A DNA stretch of 64,000 bases from contig JAJCYH010000005.1 in assembly GCA_029262995.1 (NCBI GenBank), positions 1-64,000 on the forward strand. The letters are read 5' to 3'. Positions 16,401 through 25,133 of this stretch are shown here, one piece after another. Position numbers and translations under genes: made by a program. The notes under the pieces were generated by a model. It was not told where the DNA came from. It worked only from the letters and a program-made list of their open reading frames with translations, and made no database searches. The stretch comes from Saprospiraceae bacterium. Lineage in GTDB: Bacteria; Bacteroidota; Bacteroidia; Chitinophagales; Saprospiraceae. The stretch's first letter is position 1. Each line of letters starts with the position of its first letter.

Positions 16401-18885
16401 TGGAGAAGGGGTAATTGATTCAGTAGATATCGTTCTTACCGGTGAAGAAGGTGATACACAAATGTGGATTGTCACAGATACTAATAATGTAATCATCAAT
16501 TTGAATGCAACATCACCATTTACATTTGAAAATAATGGAGGAGGCGCATGCCTTATTTGGAATTTAGCATCTACAGGTGCTGTTAGTGGATTAATGCTTG
16601 GAAATAATTTGTCAGAATTGGAAGGCTGTTTTGATCTTTCCAATGCAGTTACAGTAACTAAAGACGGTCCAAATGGTGGAATATTAAGTGATATCAACGG
16701 AAATAGTTCTGTTGAATTCTGTAATACAGATTCATTTAGTGACAGTCTTGAGGTAGTTCTAACAGGAACGATAGGCTCCATGAATCAGTGGATAATCGTC
16801 GATTCTTCAGGCGTAATTATAAGCCTTCCTGTGCAGGATCCATTTGATCTATCAGCATTGTCATTAGGAACATGTTACTTGTATAATATGGCTTTTGATT
16901 CTGCACCAACAGGAATTTCCTTAGGAGATACACTTGCAAATGCCATGGGAACTTATCATGTTTCCAATGCTCTTGAAATCTTTAAAGTAGAGACTTTTGG
17001 TGGTTCATTGACATTTGAAGATGGTTCATTGATAGATACGATAATGGTTGGTGAAGGAATAATTGATACTGTTGAAGTTACTCTTACTGGACAAGTAGGA
17101 GAAATTAATCAGTGGGTTGTTACTGACACCTTTGGGGTAATATTGGATTTACCAATTTCTGATCCATTTGATTTTGAATCTGCTGGTGGAGGCGTTTGCT
17201 TGATTTGGAATTTAGCATTTCAAGTAGGTATTCAAGGCTTATCAATTGGAAATAATGTAAATCAATTGGATGGTTGTTATTCGTTTTCAAATTCTATTAT
17301 GATTGTAAGAGATGGTCTTAATGGAGGATTACTTCGATTTGATGATATGACGACTGTTAGAGAAACTTGTTTTGGTGATGGTCTTCCAGACTTAACTACG
17401 TATGTCGTTTCTGGAGCTCAGGGCTTAAATGATGAATTTTTCTTTGCACGTACAAACGGTCAATTACAATTCTTGAATGCGCCTAACCCATTTGACTTTG
17501 AATTGATTCCTGCTAATATTGATACTTTCGTAATCTATAATATTGCCTATGACACCATACCAGGTGGTTATAATCAAGGTAACTTTATTTCTAATTTAAC
17601 GGGTAATTTCTCCCTTTCAAATCCAATCTTTTTAGTCAGAGATATTCAGAGAGGTGGAAGCATACAAGATACCATGGGTTTTACATCTTCAACGATTATT
17701 GTAGCTGATGGCGTAGTGGATACCTTAACATTGGAAGTGGCTGGAACATTTGCTGATTCAATGGCATGGGTGATGACCAATGATAATGATACGATAATTG
17801 CAATTCAAAATTCAAATGAATTCATTTTTGATAGTTTAGGAACTTCAGAATGTAGAATTTATCATATTGGATTTAATCCTGACATAATTGATGGTCTTGA
17901 AATAGGAGAGTCTATTGATAGCATTACAGGCTGTTATGGAATATCCAATGTTTATATATTGACTAAAAAAGCATTAAATGGGGGTGTTCTTTCAACTACT
18001 ACAGGTGAGACTTCTATTGAAATTTGTTCAGGAGACAACAATGTAGATATTGTTAACTTGATTACAGAAGGTGAAATAGGTTCATCGTTTGTTTTCATTG
18101 TTGCCAATTTGAATGGTATTATTTTGTTGAACCAAGTTTCTTCTCAATTAGACTTGACTGGTGTGCAACCTGGAATGTGTCAAATATTTAGCATTAGTCA
18201 TGATGGTTCCTTAGGTGGAGTTGCTAATGGCGTAAATATTTCAAGTTTGACTGGTTGTTTCTTACTTTCCACACCAGTAGATGTTGTAAAGAATGCTGTA
18301 TTTGGTGGAAACTTGACATTACAGTCAGGAGGAACAGTTGAAGATGTATGCGTAGGAGATGCGATAGAGGATAATGTGATTTGGCAAACTACTAGTATGT
18401 CAGGAGAATACTTTTATGCTATTACTGACACCTTTAATGTTATCGATACAATAATTAGCAATGGTGTATTTGATTTTAACGATTCAGATGTAGGTGTTTG
18501 CAGAATTTGGGGTATATCATATGTAGGTACATTAACAGCAGAAGAAGGTGACACAGTAGGTGTAGATGTATTGGCTGAAGATTGTTTTGATATATCAAAC
18601 AATTTTATTCAAATCAATAAAAATGACTGTACAATACCAGCAGCTTTAGCTTATAAGGTTTACCCTAATCCAGTTATTGACAGATTGCGACTTGATGTAA
18701 TTAATGTGCCAAACAGTAATACGTATTGTCAGATATTTGACTCTAGTGGAAAAGTGCTTCATCAACAGAATATTGGACTTGGAGAAGTAGACATTGATAT
18801 GAGTTCGCTTATGGCTGGTGTCTATTATATACGAGTAAAATCTGGTGGTTACATCAAAACAGATAAGTTTATTGTTCTGAAATAA
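10462..18885 (+). CDS. Giant T9SS-secreted repeat protein (about 23 tandem ~105-110 aa modules)
   Basis: 2807 aa; modules of form GG...ICVGDG..D...V.L....G...WIITDT.G.IL.LP..PPFDF..AG.G.C.IW.LSY...GL..G.N...L.GCFDLSN.I.V.R; C-terminal T9SS domain VYPNPVIDRLRLDV...GVYYIRVKSGGYIKTDKFIVLK. Confidence 0.95.
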   Translation: MSLRSFTIPAITVALLFSFNFLTAEASLLLKEEEPTIHVDFNECVSYFGGYNEDYSEFTGDVTENPDCSLMQLVGGFVYRRNASVNTHSCTPGLNSLAMCISSLDSCNYSVDNDRALRFDVLILPGSTGFGSISDIKFLSQAPEMFSFVDGETGANNYPTKMALRVLANGIEIYREIDIETSRNWEMSEFDFTSVPGFSVAVPTLFSFEILPYCLIGIESDMMAWDIDELTITGGCNDLNGGLISVNESSEICYPDSLEGHRSFNLELVIGSTFSWFILNQAEEIVALSDTSVFDFNSLENGIYTVYHISYDTTDFSGLLVGGVLEDIEGCFDLSNSIEIANNKLEAGELSSDESQIVFICSDDTLNNTIVLELDGSTALITEYLLIDTTGNILVNTTVATIDLSSFSEGSYQIIAVGHNGSLSNSSEGNLLSSLEGCFVLSNVIDIEKMRISAGQISFDGDDNFQACTTSSFELNPTLVDSIGGTSQWVLYTPNGMIVGIFDDTPIDVGMMLFPTLRLVHLSYLGVIEGLELGENINDLEGCFDVSNVLIVDIPTVEGGVISSNGLDSLNICVNDPIESMVEVLVEGISGTASSLIVTDENGLILGIPSDNIIDFSNAGTGICFIWNISFVNVLQGFSIGQNIEDIVGCYDLSNSIEVNRIELQSAELSLESGETEIEICSGDGESDSLIFNAINFSGPFSSLVVTDNLGNILAIPDSDIIDFEGVPDGLCLVYHLVSSNDSILSNQQSSLDSIVGCYELSNAVTVIRHQVIGGNLMTTDSLTEVSIVIGDNVSDEVDVILNDAFGEQMSWIITDTLGEILSIPSDPPFDFSTAGAGVCNIYNISYYGILTGLDVGSNVNDIVGCYDLSNAIIVNRIMLNGGVIVFDNGRDTVAICTGDPIVDSLNVTLTDFEGPLSSWIITDISGLILELPLGPPFAFENAPTGICQIWHISYTMDLDGLEVGLNVNELDGAFNLSNVLVVERTHVDGGDIMTVDSMTVVSLCTGDGIADIVSAFVEGEEGDSSAWIITDASDVILALPDSLTVDFDGAGAGTCFIYHISFYDNLTALAIDSSLNDLIGCYDLSNAITVIRTEVDGGIISEASGLDTINIVVGEGVVDSLEFSVIDAMGDSLVWVITDTTGMILSISSNPPVDFESAGEGVCLVYHLSYGAGIQGLIIGNNLNDIIGCFDLSNSITVIRTEVNGGVISSIDSLVLIDLCIQEMNSDSIDVLLSDEKGTEFQWIITDDLGVILALPVSPPFDFSNAPTGTCQIWHLASLGSVTGLTVGENIADITGVFDFSNPIEVVRQQVDGGLISHNSGLDTLMLITNDGIADSIDLNLVNAVGDSTHWIITDEQGLILALPDTLPFDFEGSAPGICLMWNISFNEIPEGLEIDSSAFDLGGCFDLSNAITIIRDHIQGGNLITVDSLTSVNVCLNDTIIDLIDVIVTDTFGMNFGWVITDTSGLILNLPISPPFDFSSAGAGICQIWHLSYQDNLMGLVEGNNVSDLTGSFDFSNPVEVIRDSLAGGSLTLLDGTTSDTIILGDGNIDTLEVVLNIAIGANLIYVVTDTLGEILDTTSNSSFTFENAGGGVCQIWNLSYANGLSGLEISNNVSQLSGCFDLSNPVTITRVGLMGGELMTTDSLVFIQICVSDTLSDVFDVILSDTVGPIQSWVVTDAMGIILDLPANQPFDLSSQSVATCFLWNLSHDMDITGLEIGLSVDSLVGNYNFSNAITVDKASSTASSIMTTDSLTAVSITVGEGIVDLINAISAGGDGDSSVWVITDPMGTILVVQDTASFDFESSGGGTCLIWEINFEFGISGLSVGANINNLQGCFSISNSIEVMRIPTPLNGGVLTTSDFLIAIEICVGNGLTEEIDVVLNFNQGPNFQWVITDTTGLILGLPAAPPFDLSLAGPGLCQIWNLSYANGLTGLSVGLNINGLQGFFDFSNAISVTRNAADGGEIETTGGMTEITIPVGEGVIDSVDIVLTGEEGDTQMWIVTDTNNVIINLNATSPFTFENNGGGACLIWNLASTGAVSGLMLGNNLSELEGCFDLSNAVTVTKDGPNGGILSDINGNSSVEFCNTDSFSDSLEVVLTGTIGSMNQWIIVDSSGVIISLPVQDPFDLSALSLGTCYLYNMAFDSAPTGISLGDTLANAMGTYHVSNALEIFKVETFGGSLTFEDGSLIDTIMVGEGIIDTVEVTLTGQVGEINQWVVTDTFGVILDLPISDPFDFESAGGGVCLIWNLAFQVGIQGLSIGNNVNQLDGCYSFSNSIMIVRDGLNGGLLRFDDMTTVRETCFGDGLPDLTTYVVSGAQGLNDEFFFARTNGQLQFLNAPNPFDFELIPANIDTFVIYNIAYDTIPGGYNQGNFISNLTGNFSLSNPIFLVRDIQRGGSIQDTMGFTSSTIIVADGVVDTLTLEVAGTFADSMAWVMTNDNDTIIAIQNSNEFIFDSLGTSECRIYHIGFNPDIIDGLEIGESIDSITGCYGISNVYILTKKALNGGVLSTTTGETSIEICSGDNNVDIVNLITEGEIGSSFVFIVANLNGIILLNQVSSQLDLTGVQPGMCQIFSISHDGSLGGVANGVNISSLTGCFLLSTPVDVVKNAVFGGNLTLQSGGTVEDVCVGDAIEDNVIWQTTSMSGEYFYAITDTFNVIDTIISNGVFDFNDSDVGVCRIWGISYVGTLTAEEGDTVGVDVLAEDCFDISNNFIQINKNDCTIPAALAYKVYPNPVIDRLRLDVINVPNSNTYCQIFDSSGKVLHQQNIGLGEVDIDMSSLMAGVYYIRVKSGGYIKTDKFIVLK
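11160..18630 (+). repeat. Tandem protein-coding repeat array (~320-bp units)
   Basis: Repeating motifs 'ITD..G.IL', 'C.IW.LSY', 'GCFDLSN' at regular spacing in the translation. Confidence 0.9.
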
Positions 18886-18907
18886 TAGATATAAATAATG
18901 AATTATG

Positions 18908-18939
18908 AAGCCCAATCATACTATGGTTGGGCTTTTTTT
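18908..18939 (+). terminator. Rho-independent terminator of the giant repeat gene
   Basis: AAGCCCAA-tcatactatgg-TTGGGCTT followed by TTTTT. Confidence 0.85.
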
Positions 18940-19044
18940 ATTAAAAAAAATGATATCGGGTGCAACGTTTTGCATGTTTTGTGCATATACTAAGTAGAAG
19001 CAAAATCATTTTTCTAGATATATAAGATGTTAAGTTGGTTTCAT

Positions 19045-19076
19045 TAAGCCTGGTCAATAAGATTGATCGGGCTTAT
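19045..19076. terminator. Terminator-like hairpin
   Basis: TAAGCCtGgTCAAT-aag-ATTGAtCgGGCTTA directly downstream of the stop of 19083..20804. Confidence 0.5.
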
Positions 19077-19082
19077 TTCTTA

Positions 19083-20804
19083 TTACCAGCTGCTACCACC
19101 TCCTCCAAATCCACCACCAGCTGAACCACCGGAAAAGCTGCTTCCACTTGAGCTTCGACTACTTGCAGGGACACTTGTAAATACACTCTTTATTTCCTTG
19201 ACGGAAAAAGTTCTTGAAAATTCATTTAATGGAATCTTTCTAGAAGAATCTGAGTAATTATAGTAAGAGTACCAATGAGGTGCCGGTAAATCCAATGACT
19301 CTATATTTTTTAGCCATGTTTTGTCAATGCCTAATGCTATAGCAAAAGGATAAATTTGTTCAAAATAACTGGGATTGGATTTTAAAATTTCGTCCGTCTT
19401 TACTGGATTCATTTCTAATAGAGCCTTCTTTAATGAAACCAAATGGGATTTGAGTTTAATGCCCTTATCTGACATTTTGGGTCTAAAAAAATAGAGTATA
19501 AAAATAGTAAGACCGATTATTAATAATACAATGGCAGAAAGTTTATACGGAGAAGCAATAAATAAGACTATAGAAATGACCATTGTAATGATTCCAAAAG
19601 CTACATTTTTCCATGTATGGAATATGCGATAATGGTCCCAATCATAAAGTTGCTTCGATAACAGTGTAGATTTAATTTTCGCGGAAGCATTAGAAATAAT
19701 AGAATAGAATTTATTTTTCAATTCTGACAGCAAAACTATATCCGTGTTATTAAAGAGCCCTTCAAAAATGATATGCTGGTACTCAGGAAATTCTTTATCC
19801 AGAGCTTTAAGCTTTTTAAAATATAAATCCTGATCACTTCCTGATACATTGCTGGACATCACTTTGATAAACCCCTTTTCCGCCCAATAGGGTAATAGAG
19901 ATATTAAATCTTCAATGTTTACTTTATAATCATGGTAAGCTCCAACATCTGCTGGTGAAAATCCTTCCGGTGCGAAATACATTAATTTTGTTGTTTCTGG
20001 GATAAATTCTTTTCTGCTTTTAAAAAAGTAATTTATAAAAAGTAAAAGAAATGCAAGGGGTAATAACCAAATGCGATCAGTCTTAAAAATTGAAACTGGT
20101 GGTGGCGGACGATCTATGAAATCTTTGGGTAACTTCACATATATTGTAATGATTTCATTCTCAGCAAGAGAATTTAAGGAATGACCAACTAAACCGGTAT
20201 TTGATTTTTCAATAATACTATTCTTCTTTTGTTCGCCTTCTTGTCCAGTAACAATCTGATAATCTGTAAAAGATAATTCTGGATCTTTATAGAAGGCAAT
20301 TTCAAAGTTTACCGAATCTAATTTTGTATTCCATCCGTTAATTATATTATAGGAAAATTCGGTATGATCTTCTAGAAACAGAAATGGAGTATTTAACGTA
20401 TAGATTATGTTGTATGTTTGTATTCCTTCAACAAAAACGTTTTTGTCACCGATTTTAATGACATGATTATCATTTTTGGATTGTATAACAAAATTATAGT
20501 CTTTTACAGTAACATTTGATATGCTTATTTTACTAGTTCCATTTTCAGAATTAAAATACTTAGGAATTTCGCGCAAAATACCATGGCTAGGTACCTTATA
20601 CTTTACAGTTATTGCTTCTTGAATATCAACTGATCCATTTTGATTGATATATACTTTTACATTATAATTGTTGATTGAATAATTTTGAGCAACTATAGAA
20701 TGTTGGATCGAAAAAGCGATAACAAGTGTTAAAGGAACAGTTATCGATTTTAAACTATTACATTTGAAAAATTTGATGATAGTGAATAGTTTATTTTTTA
20801 GCAT
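19083..20804 (-). CDS. DUF2207-family predicted membrane protein
   Basis: N-terminal DUF2207-like domain (ITVKYKVPSHGILREIPKYF), TM segments, C-terminal SSSGSSFSGGSAGGGFGGGGSSW tail. Confidence 0.88.
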   Translation of the reverse strand: MLKNKLFTIIKFFKCNSLKSITVPLTLVIAFSIQHSIVAQNYSINNYNVKVYINQNGSVDIQEAITVKYKVPSHGILREIPKYFNSENGTSKISISNVTVKDYNFVIQSKNDNHVIKIGDKNVFVEGIQTYNIIYTLNTPFLFLEDHTEFSYNIINGWNTKLDSVNFEIAFYKDPELSFTDYQIVTGQEGEQKKNSIIEKSNTGLVGHSLNSLAENEIITIYVKLPKDFIDRPPPPVSIFKTDRIWLLPLAFLLLFINYFFKSRKEFIPETTKLMYFAPEGFSPADVGAYHDYKVNIEDLISLLPYWAEKGFIKVMSSNVSGSDQDLYFKKLKALDKEFPEYQHIIFEGLFNNTDIVLLSELKNKFYSIISNASAKIKSTLLSKQLYDWDHYRIFHTWKNVAFGIITMVISIVLFIASPYKLSAIVLLIIGLTIFILYFFRPKMSDKGIKLKSHLVSLKKALLEMNPVKTDEILKSNPSYFEQIYPFAIALGIDKTWLKNIESLDLPAPHWYSYYNYSDSSRKIPLNEFSRTFSVKEIKSVFTSVPASSRSSSGSSFSGGSAGGGFGGGGSSW

Positions 20805-20918
20805 TAGTTTATCAAGCTTTTATTAATAGAATTGAAGCTTTACTATTGAGCTACTTTATATTAAATTCATACTTTGGAATTAAAGTTTCATTTTTATTAA
20901 AGAATAAGTACATCAGAT

Positions 20919-22184
20919 ATGACCTTTAAAACATGGCAAAAGTATTTAATAGCAATCATACCATTGATTGTACTTGTATTTTTGTTTCATTATTTCGGTG
21001 ATATTGTATGTTATATTATCCTTGCTTGGGTGGTTTCAATGGTTGGTGCTCCCTTATATTCATTGTTTAATAAAATTGCAGGACCATCAACGTCTGCTGC
21101 AGCTACACTTTTGGTATTGTCTTTATGCTTTATGTTGTTTCTAAGGATTGTAGTACCTCCATTGGTTAAGCAAGCTAAGAATCTGTCAGAAATTGACTAC
21201 GAGAAAATCCTTACCGGTTTAGAAGAACCCATTGAAGACCTGACTCTTTGGTTGACCAAAATTGGTATCGTTTCTGAGGCAGCTGATAAACCTAGTGAGA
21301 ATAATGTCCAAAAACATAACGACTTAATACATATGGAAGTTATCAAGTTAGACTCTCTCCTCAATAGAGATGTTGACAGCATTCCAAAGACGAATATTAA
21401 TTTATTAATTAATATTCATCAAGAGGAGAAGTTGGGAATAGAAGAACGAAGAGACTCAAAGAGGCCACCATTTTTGGTAACATTAAGGAATGATGTATTA
21501 AAGATGCTCGATCCCTCCCAATTGCCAAGTTTACTAGGGTCTTTTTTCGGATTTTTCGGCAGTTTGCTGGTGATGGTATTGTCAGTGTTTTTTATTGCTT
21601 TTTTCTTTCTTAAAGAAAAAGGTTTGTTTACTAAGATGATGACTTTACTGGTGCCTAAAGAAAAAGACGACAAAGTTCAACACGCCATTGAGGAATCTAC
21701 AACTTTACTTGTAAGATATTTCGTAGGCCTTGTAGTTCAGGTATTGATCATAACACTATTTACAACAATTGTTCTTAAGCTCTTTGGATTTAAGAGTGCC
21801 TTACTAATGGCAATTTGTTTTGCTGTATTTAATCTGATCCCATACATTGGTCCAATTCTTGGTAATTTGGTGGGTGTGATGATTGTAATATCATCAAATC
21901 TTGACTTGGACTTTTATTCTCTAATGTTGCCTAAAATGATCACAGCTGTTGTCATTTTTGCTGTTTTACAAATGCTTGATAATTTCATTCTTCAACCTAA
22001 TATATTTTCAAAGAGTGTCAAAGCTCACCCTCTTGAAATATTCCTAATTGTATTGATAGGCGCCAAGATTGGTGGTATACTCGGGATGGTTATTGCAATA
22101 CCAGTTTATACAGTAATACGCGTATTGCTTAAGGTATTCTTCAGTGAATTTGAAGTTGTAAAAAGGATAACTGCCAATATTTAG
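20919..22184 (+). CDS. AI-2E family transporter (PerM-like)
   Basis: 421 aa polytopic; FNLIPYIGPILGNLVGV and LEIFLIVLIGAKIGGILGMVIAIPVYTVIRVLLK motifs. Confidence 0.92.
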   Translation: MTFKTWQKYLIAIIPLIVLVFLFHYFGDIVCYIILAWVVSMVGAPLYSLFNKIAGPSTSAAATLLVLSLCFMLFLRIVVPPLVKQAKNLSEIDYEKILTGLEEPIEDLTLWLTKIGIVSEAADKPSENNVQKHNDLIHMEVIKLDSLLNRDVDSIPKTNINLLINIHQEEKLGIEERRDSKRPPFLVTLRNDVLKMLDPSQLPSLLGSFFGFFGSLLVMVLSVFFIAFFFLKEKGLFTKMMTLLVPKEKDDKVQHAIEESTTLLVRYFVGLVVQVLIITLFTTIVLKLFGFKSALLMAICFAVFNLIPYIGPILGNLVGVMIVISSNLDLDFYSLMLPKMITAVVIFAVLQMLDNFILQPNIFSKSVKAHPLEIFLIVLIGAKIGGILGMVIAIPVYTVIRVLLKVFFSEFEVVKRITANI

Positions 22185-22188
22185 CTTT

Positions 22189-22902
22189 TTACGGATCTTG
22201 CCTGGCAAATACTTTTTTAAGCAAGTCGCTAGTCCTCTGTGACAGATCATTTCTTATGCCAAGTTCCTTTTGTTCAATAAGATCAAAAAGAGCATAGAGT
22301 GCTTTTGAATTGATATGATCTGCAAGATCAGGGTTTACCTCTTTTACAAAAGGCAAACTGTTATACTTATTCACCGCATCAGACCAATAGTCCAAAGCAC
22401 CAAATTTGTTCAAAGAATTTTCAAGCACTGGTTTAAAGCTGGTATATAATTGATTGTAAGTATTATTGTGAAGATATGTAGTTGCAGCATTTTTATCTCC
22501 AAGCAATATATTCATAGCATCGTCAAAACTTATGTTTTTTATTGCTGATAGAAATATTGGTCCTGCTTTACCTGCTGCATCTTCTGCGGCGCGATTAATT
22601 TTCTTAAGTAACTCTTCTTCAATAGAATTGAATCCTGGTATGAATTTTAATTTGTCTATGACAACGTTGGCTTCTTCTGGAAGAAAAATCTTGTAATCTG
22701 ACACATAGAACCCATCTTGTATGGATAAGGTTTTCACGCTTTTATCAACACCAAGTTCTAGTGCTTCTTTTAAACCATTAGCTATATCTTTATCTGATAA
22801 GGCCACAGAATCCAAGCCATCAAGAAGTTTGCTTAAATCTTTAGGGTCACATGAGCAGAATACAAAGACGGTTATTATTGATACGATTATTCCATTTTTC
22901 AT
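22189..22902 (-). CDS. DUF4197 domain-containing lipoprotein
   Basis: Lipobox FVFCSC; NGLKEALELGVDKSV, AAEDAAGKAGPIFLSAI, TTYLHNNTYNQLYTSFKPVLENSL motifs. Confidence 0.88.
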   Translation of the reverse strand: MKNGIIVSIITVFVFCSCDPKDLSKLLDGLDSVALSDKDIANGLKEALELGVDKSVKTLSIQDGFYVSDYKIFLPEEANVVIDKLKFIPGFNSIEEELLKKINRAAEDAAGKAGPIFLSAIKNISFDDAMNILLGDKNAATTYLHNNTYNQLYTSFKPVLENSLNKFGALDYWSDAVNKYNSLPFVKEVNPDLADHINSKALYALFDLIEQKELGIRNDLSQRTSDLLKKVFARQDP

Positions 22903-23271
22903 GAAAAATATTTTATAAATTAACTTATAATGTTAAAGTACATTTAGCGAACACCCCCTTATTAATGAAAGGTAAGGTAGGTTTATTATAAATAACGAAT
23001 TTATTTATTTTGCGTAAGCAGATTAATTTTTATTAAACAAAGCAAAATTTCTAAGCTTAATGGCTTTATAGCATTCCGTTAGGCCTATTGGATTTTTCAC
23101 TATTTTGGTGTGACATAATAGGATTACTTCCAAGGTTTTCAAGTAACGAATCAGGAAATATTAATGATTATTCTTATAATTCTTATGCATATTGTATACT
23201 ACTGATTCTCACTTAAAAATTCTAAATTGTGAAACTAAGATGAATATTTATACTAAATTTCTTTTGTTGAC

Positions 23272-24096
23272 ATGGAAGAGAGGATAAAACATATTATTGA
23301 ATCTGGAATGTTGGAGCGGTACCTTCTTGGTAATTGTACAGAGGAACAAACTCAAGAGATTGAAACATTGCTTGAAAACTCAGCCAAATTGAAAAAATAT
23401 TTTAAAGAGATGAGTGAAGATCAATTTGCGATTACAGAATCCAAAGGGAAAGCTGGTCCATTAAAGAGGGACGAAAAGGATAGGGTTGATATAGTTGCTT
23501 CTGAATATGCTTCCAGCTCTTTTAAGAATAGTAAAGGAATTAAAAAATCCTCAATGACATTCGAGCGCGTTGTTCTTATTGCAGCTATCTTCTGTATGTT
23601 TATAAGTTTGTTTACTGCTTTTAATCTATTTATGAAAAATTTGGAACTTCAAAGATCGCTTGATCGGTCAACCCACCTCTATAAGGAACATGATTTTTTT
23701 ACGCGTCAATTGAATATGCAATTGGATCTTCTCCAAATGGTAGTTGTTAAATTAGAAGATCAGATAAAAATTTTGGACGATAGTCAAACCAAGAAAGTAA
23801 GACTAAAGGGGAATGATAAGGCTCATAGACTTGATCTTAATGTTTATTGGAACGATGAAAAAAAAGTGTCTTTGTTAACCCTAAAAAATATTCCTCAATT
23901 AACTGATGATGAATGTTTTCAGATTTGGGCGAGTAAACAAGGAGAGTTTTTAGATTTAGGTATTCTAAATAGGCAAGACTATATTATGGAAATAAAGAAT
24001 TTTGAAGATGCCAAGAGTCTAATAATAACCATTGAACCTGAGGGTGGTAGTCAACAACCAACTATGGCTAATATTGTATCAAGATCTGCTATTTAA
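23272..24096 (+). CDS. Anti-sigma factor (RskA/anti-sigma-K-like)
   Basis: N-terminal LERYLLGNCTEEQTQEIETLLE, one TM segment, C-terminal RskA-like domain (LDLNVYWNDEKKVSLLTLKNIPQLTDDECFQIWASKQGEFLDLGIL). Confidence 0.82.
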   Translation: MEERIKHIIESGMLERYLLGNCTEEQTQEIETLLENSAKLKKYFKEMSEDQFAITESKGKAGPLKRDEKDRVDIVASEYASSSFKNSKGIKKSSMTFERVVLIAAIFCMFISLFTAFNLFMKNLELQRSLDRSTHLYKEHDFFTRQLNMQLDLLQMVVVKLEDQIKILDDSQTKKVRLKGNDKAHRLDLNVYWNDEKKVSLLTLKNIPQLTDDECFQIWASKQGEFLDLGILNRQDYIMEIKNFEDAKSLIITIEPEGGSQQPTMANIVSRSAI

Positions 24097-24637
24097 TAAA
24101 ATCACTTTTTAAGAGGCCATAGTGTATTTCATCAAACCAATCATTATCGATGTTGTCCCAATAATGCTTTCTAAAATGGGCTTCTTTATTAAAACCGAGA
24201 TTAGTAAAAAGCGTAAGTGATGCAATATTTCTTATGTCTACTATAGCCATTATTTTATGCAAATCTATATGATTAAACACATAAGTAAATAATGCATGTA
24301 GAGCCTCTTTGGCAAACCCCTGTCCATGAAATTCTCTTCTGAGTGTAATGCCAATTTCAGCAACTCGAGAATCGTTTTCGTTGCACTTAAAGGCACAGTC
24401 ACCGATTAACTCTTTGTTATAAACGATTGCAATTTGTTTCCATTCTTTGGATTGATTCAGAATGATATGTTTTTGTTCTTCATAGAACTTGATTACCTCT
24501 TCTTCGGTATTTACCATAAAATTTTGATATCTGCAAAGCTCAGCATCTGACCTGTATTGAAGAAAAGTGGTAAAGTCATCAGGTATGAATTCTCTCAATT
24601 CGAGTCTATTGGTAGGGATATTTATCTTTGTTTTCAT
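24089..24637 (-). CDS. GNAT family N-acetyltransferase (RimJ/RimL type)
   Basis: TNRLELREF, EIGITLRREFHGQGFAKEALHALFTYVF, NIASLTLFTNLGFNKEAHFRKHY. Confidence 0.9.
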   Translation of the reverse strand: MKTKINIPTNRLELREFIPDDFTTFLQYRSDAELCRYQNFMVNTEEEVIKFYEEQKHIILNQSKEWKQIAIVYNKELIGDCAFKCNENDSRVAEIGITLRREFHGQGFAKEALHALFTYVFNHIDLHKIMAIVDIRNIASLTLFTNLGFNKEAHFRKHYWDNIDNDWFDEIHYGLLKSDFIK

Positions 24638-24830
24638 TTCATTGTATTCATGACAAAGTTAATTTTTATTTGTTCTTCTGTCCTATCTGATTTTAATTTC
24701 CTCTTCTATACCTTTACATTTTCCAAAACCATAAACATGACTTAACTGTGTTTCATCTACTGGCCTTGGAGAACCGTTACATGCGATTTCGGATCAATGC
24801 TTTTTAGGTGTGCATTCATCAAATTGGAAT

Positions 24831-25133
24831 CTATGATGAATGAAAATATTCAATAGGAATTCCTGATTTTACCAATTGTGAGTAATGTTCTATTCCCCAT
24901 TCTTTATCGTTAAGCCGAGCTGCAATATCTGGGGCATTTGCGACATCGATTCCTAATGGAAAAACATCTTCATTGAATGCTTTTTTAAAGTCATTTTTTG
25001 CTTTCTGTAAGTTGTTGTTTTGAAATAATTCAACTGTAGCAGATTGAGAATAATAGAAATAATTCTCGTATGTGCATGACCTATCTGTTGGATGTAACAG
25101 AGTTAAGGTAAGGTAAATTATTTCATAAACCAT
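24831..25133 (-). CDS. Hypothetical protein
   Basis: 100-aa ORF, no recognised domain. Confidence 0.4.
   Translation of the reverse strand: MVYEIIYLTLTLLHPTDRSCTYENYFYYSQSATVELFQNNNLQKAKNDFKKAFNEDVFPLGIDVANAPDIAARLNDKEWGIEHYSQLVKSGIPIEYFHSS

Noticed and set aside
11391-18915. Many antisense ORFs within the giant repeat gene (e.g. 11391-11663, 12030-12314, 16245-16781)
   Set aside because: They recur because the repeat modules share codon patterns; compositions are not protein-like and all are fully covered by the strong sense ORF.
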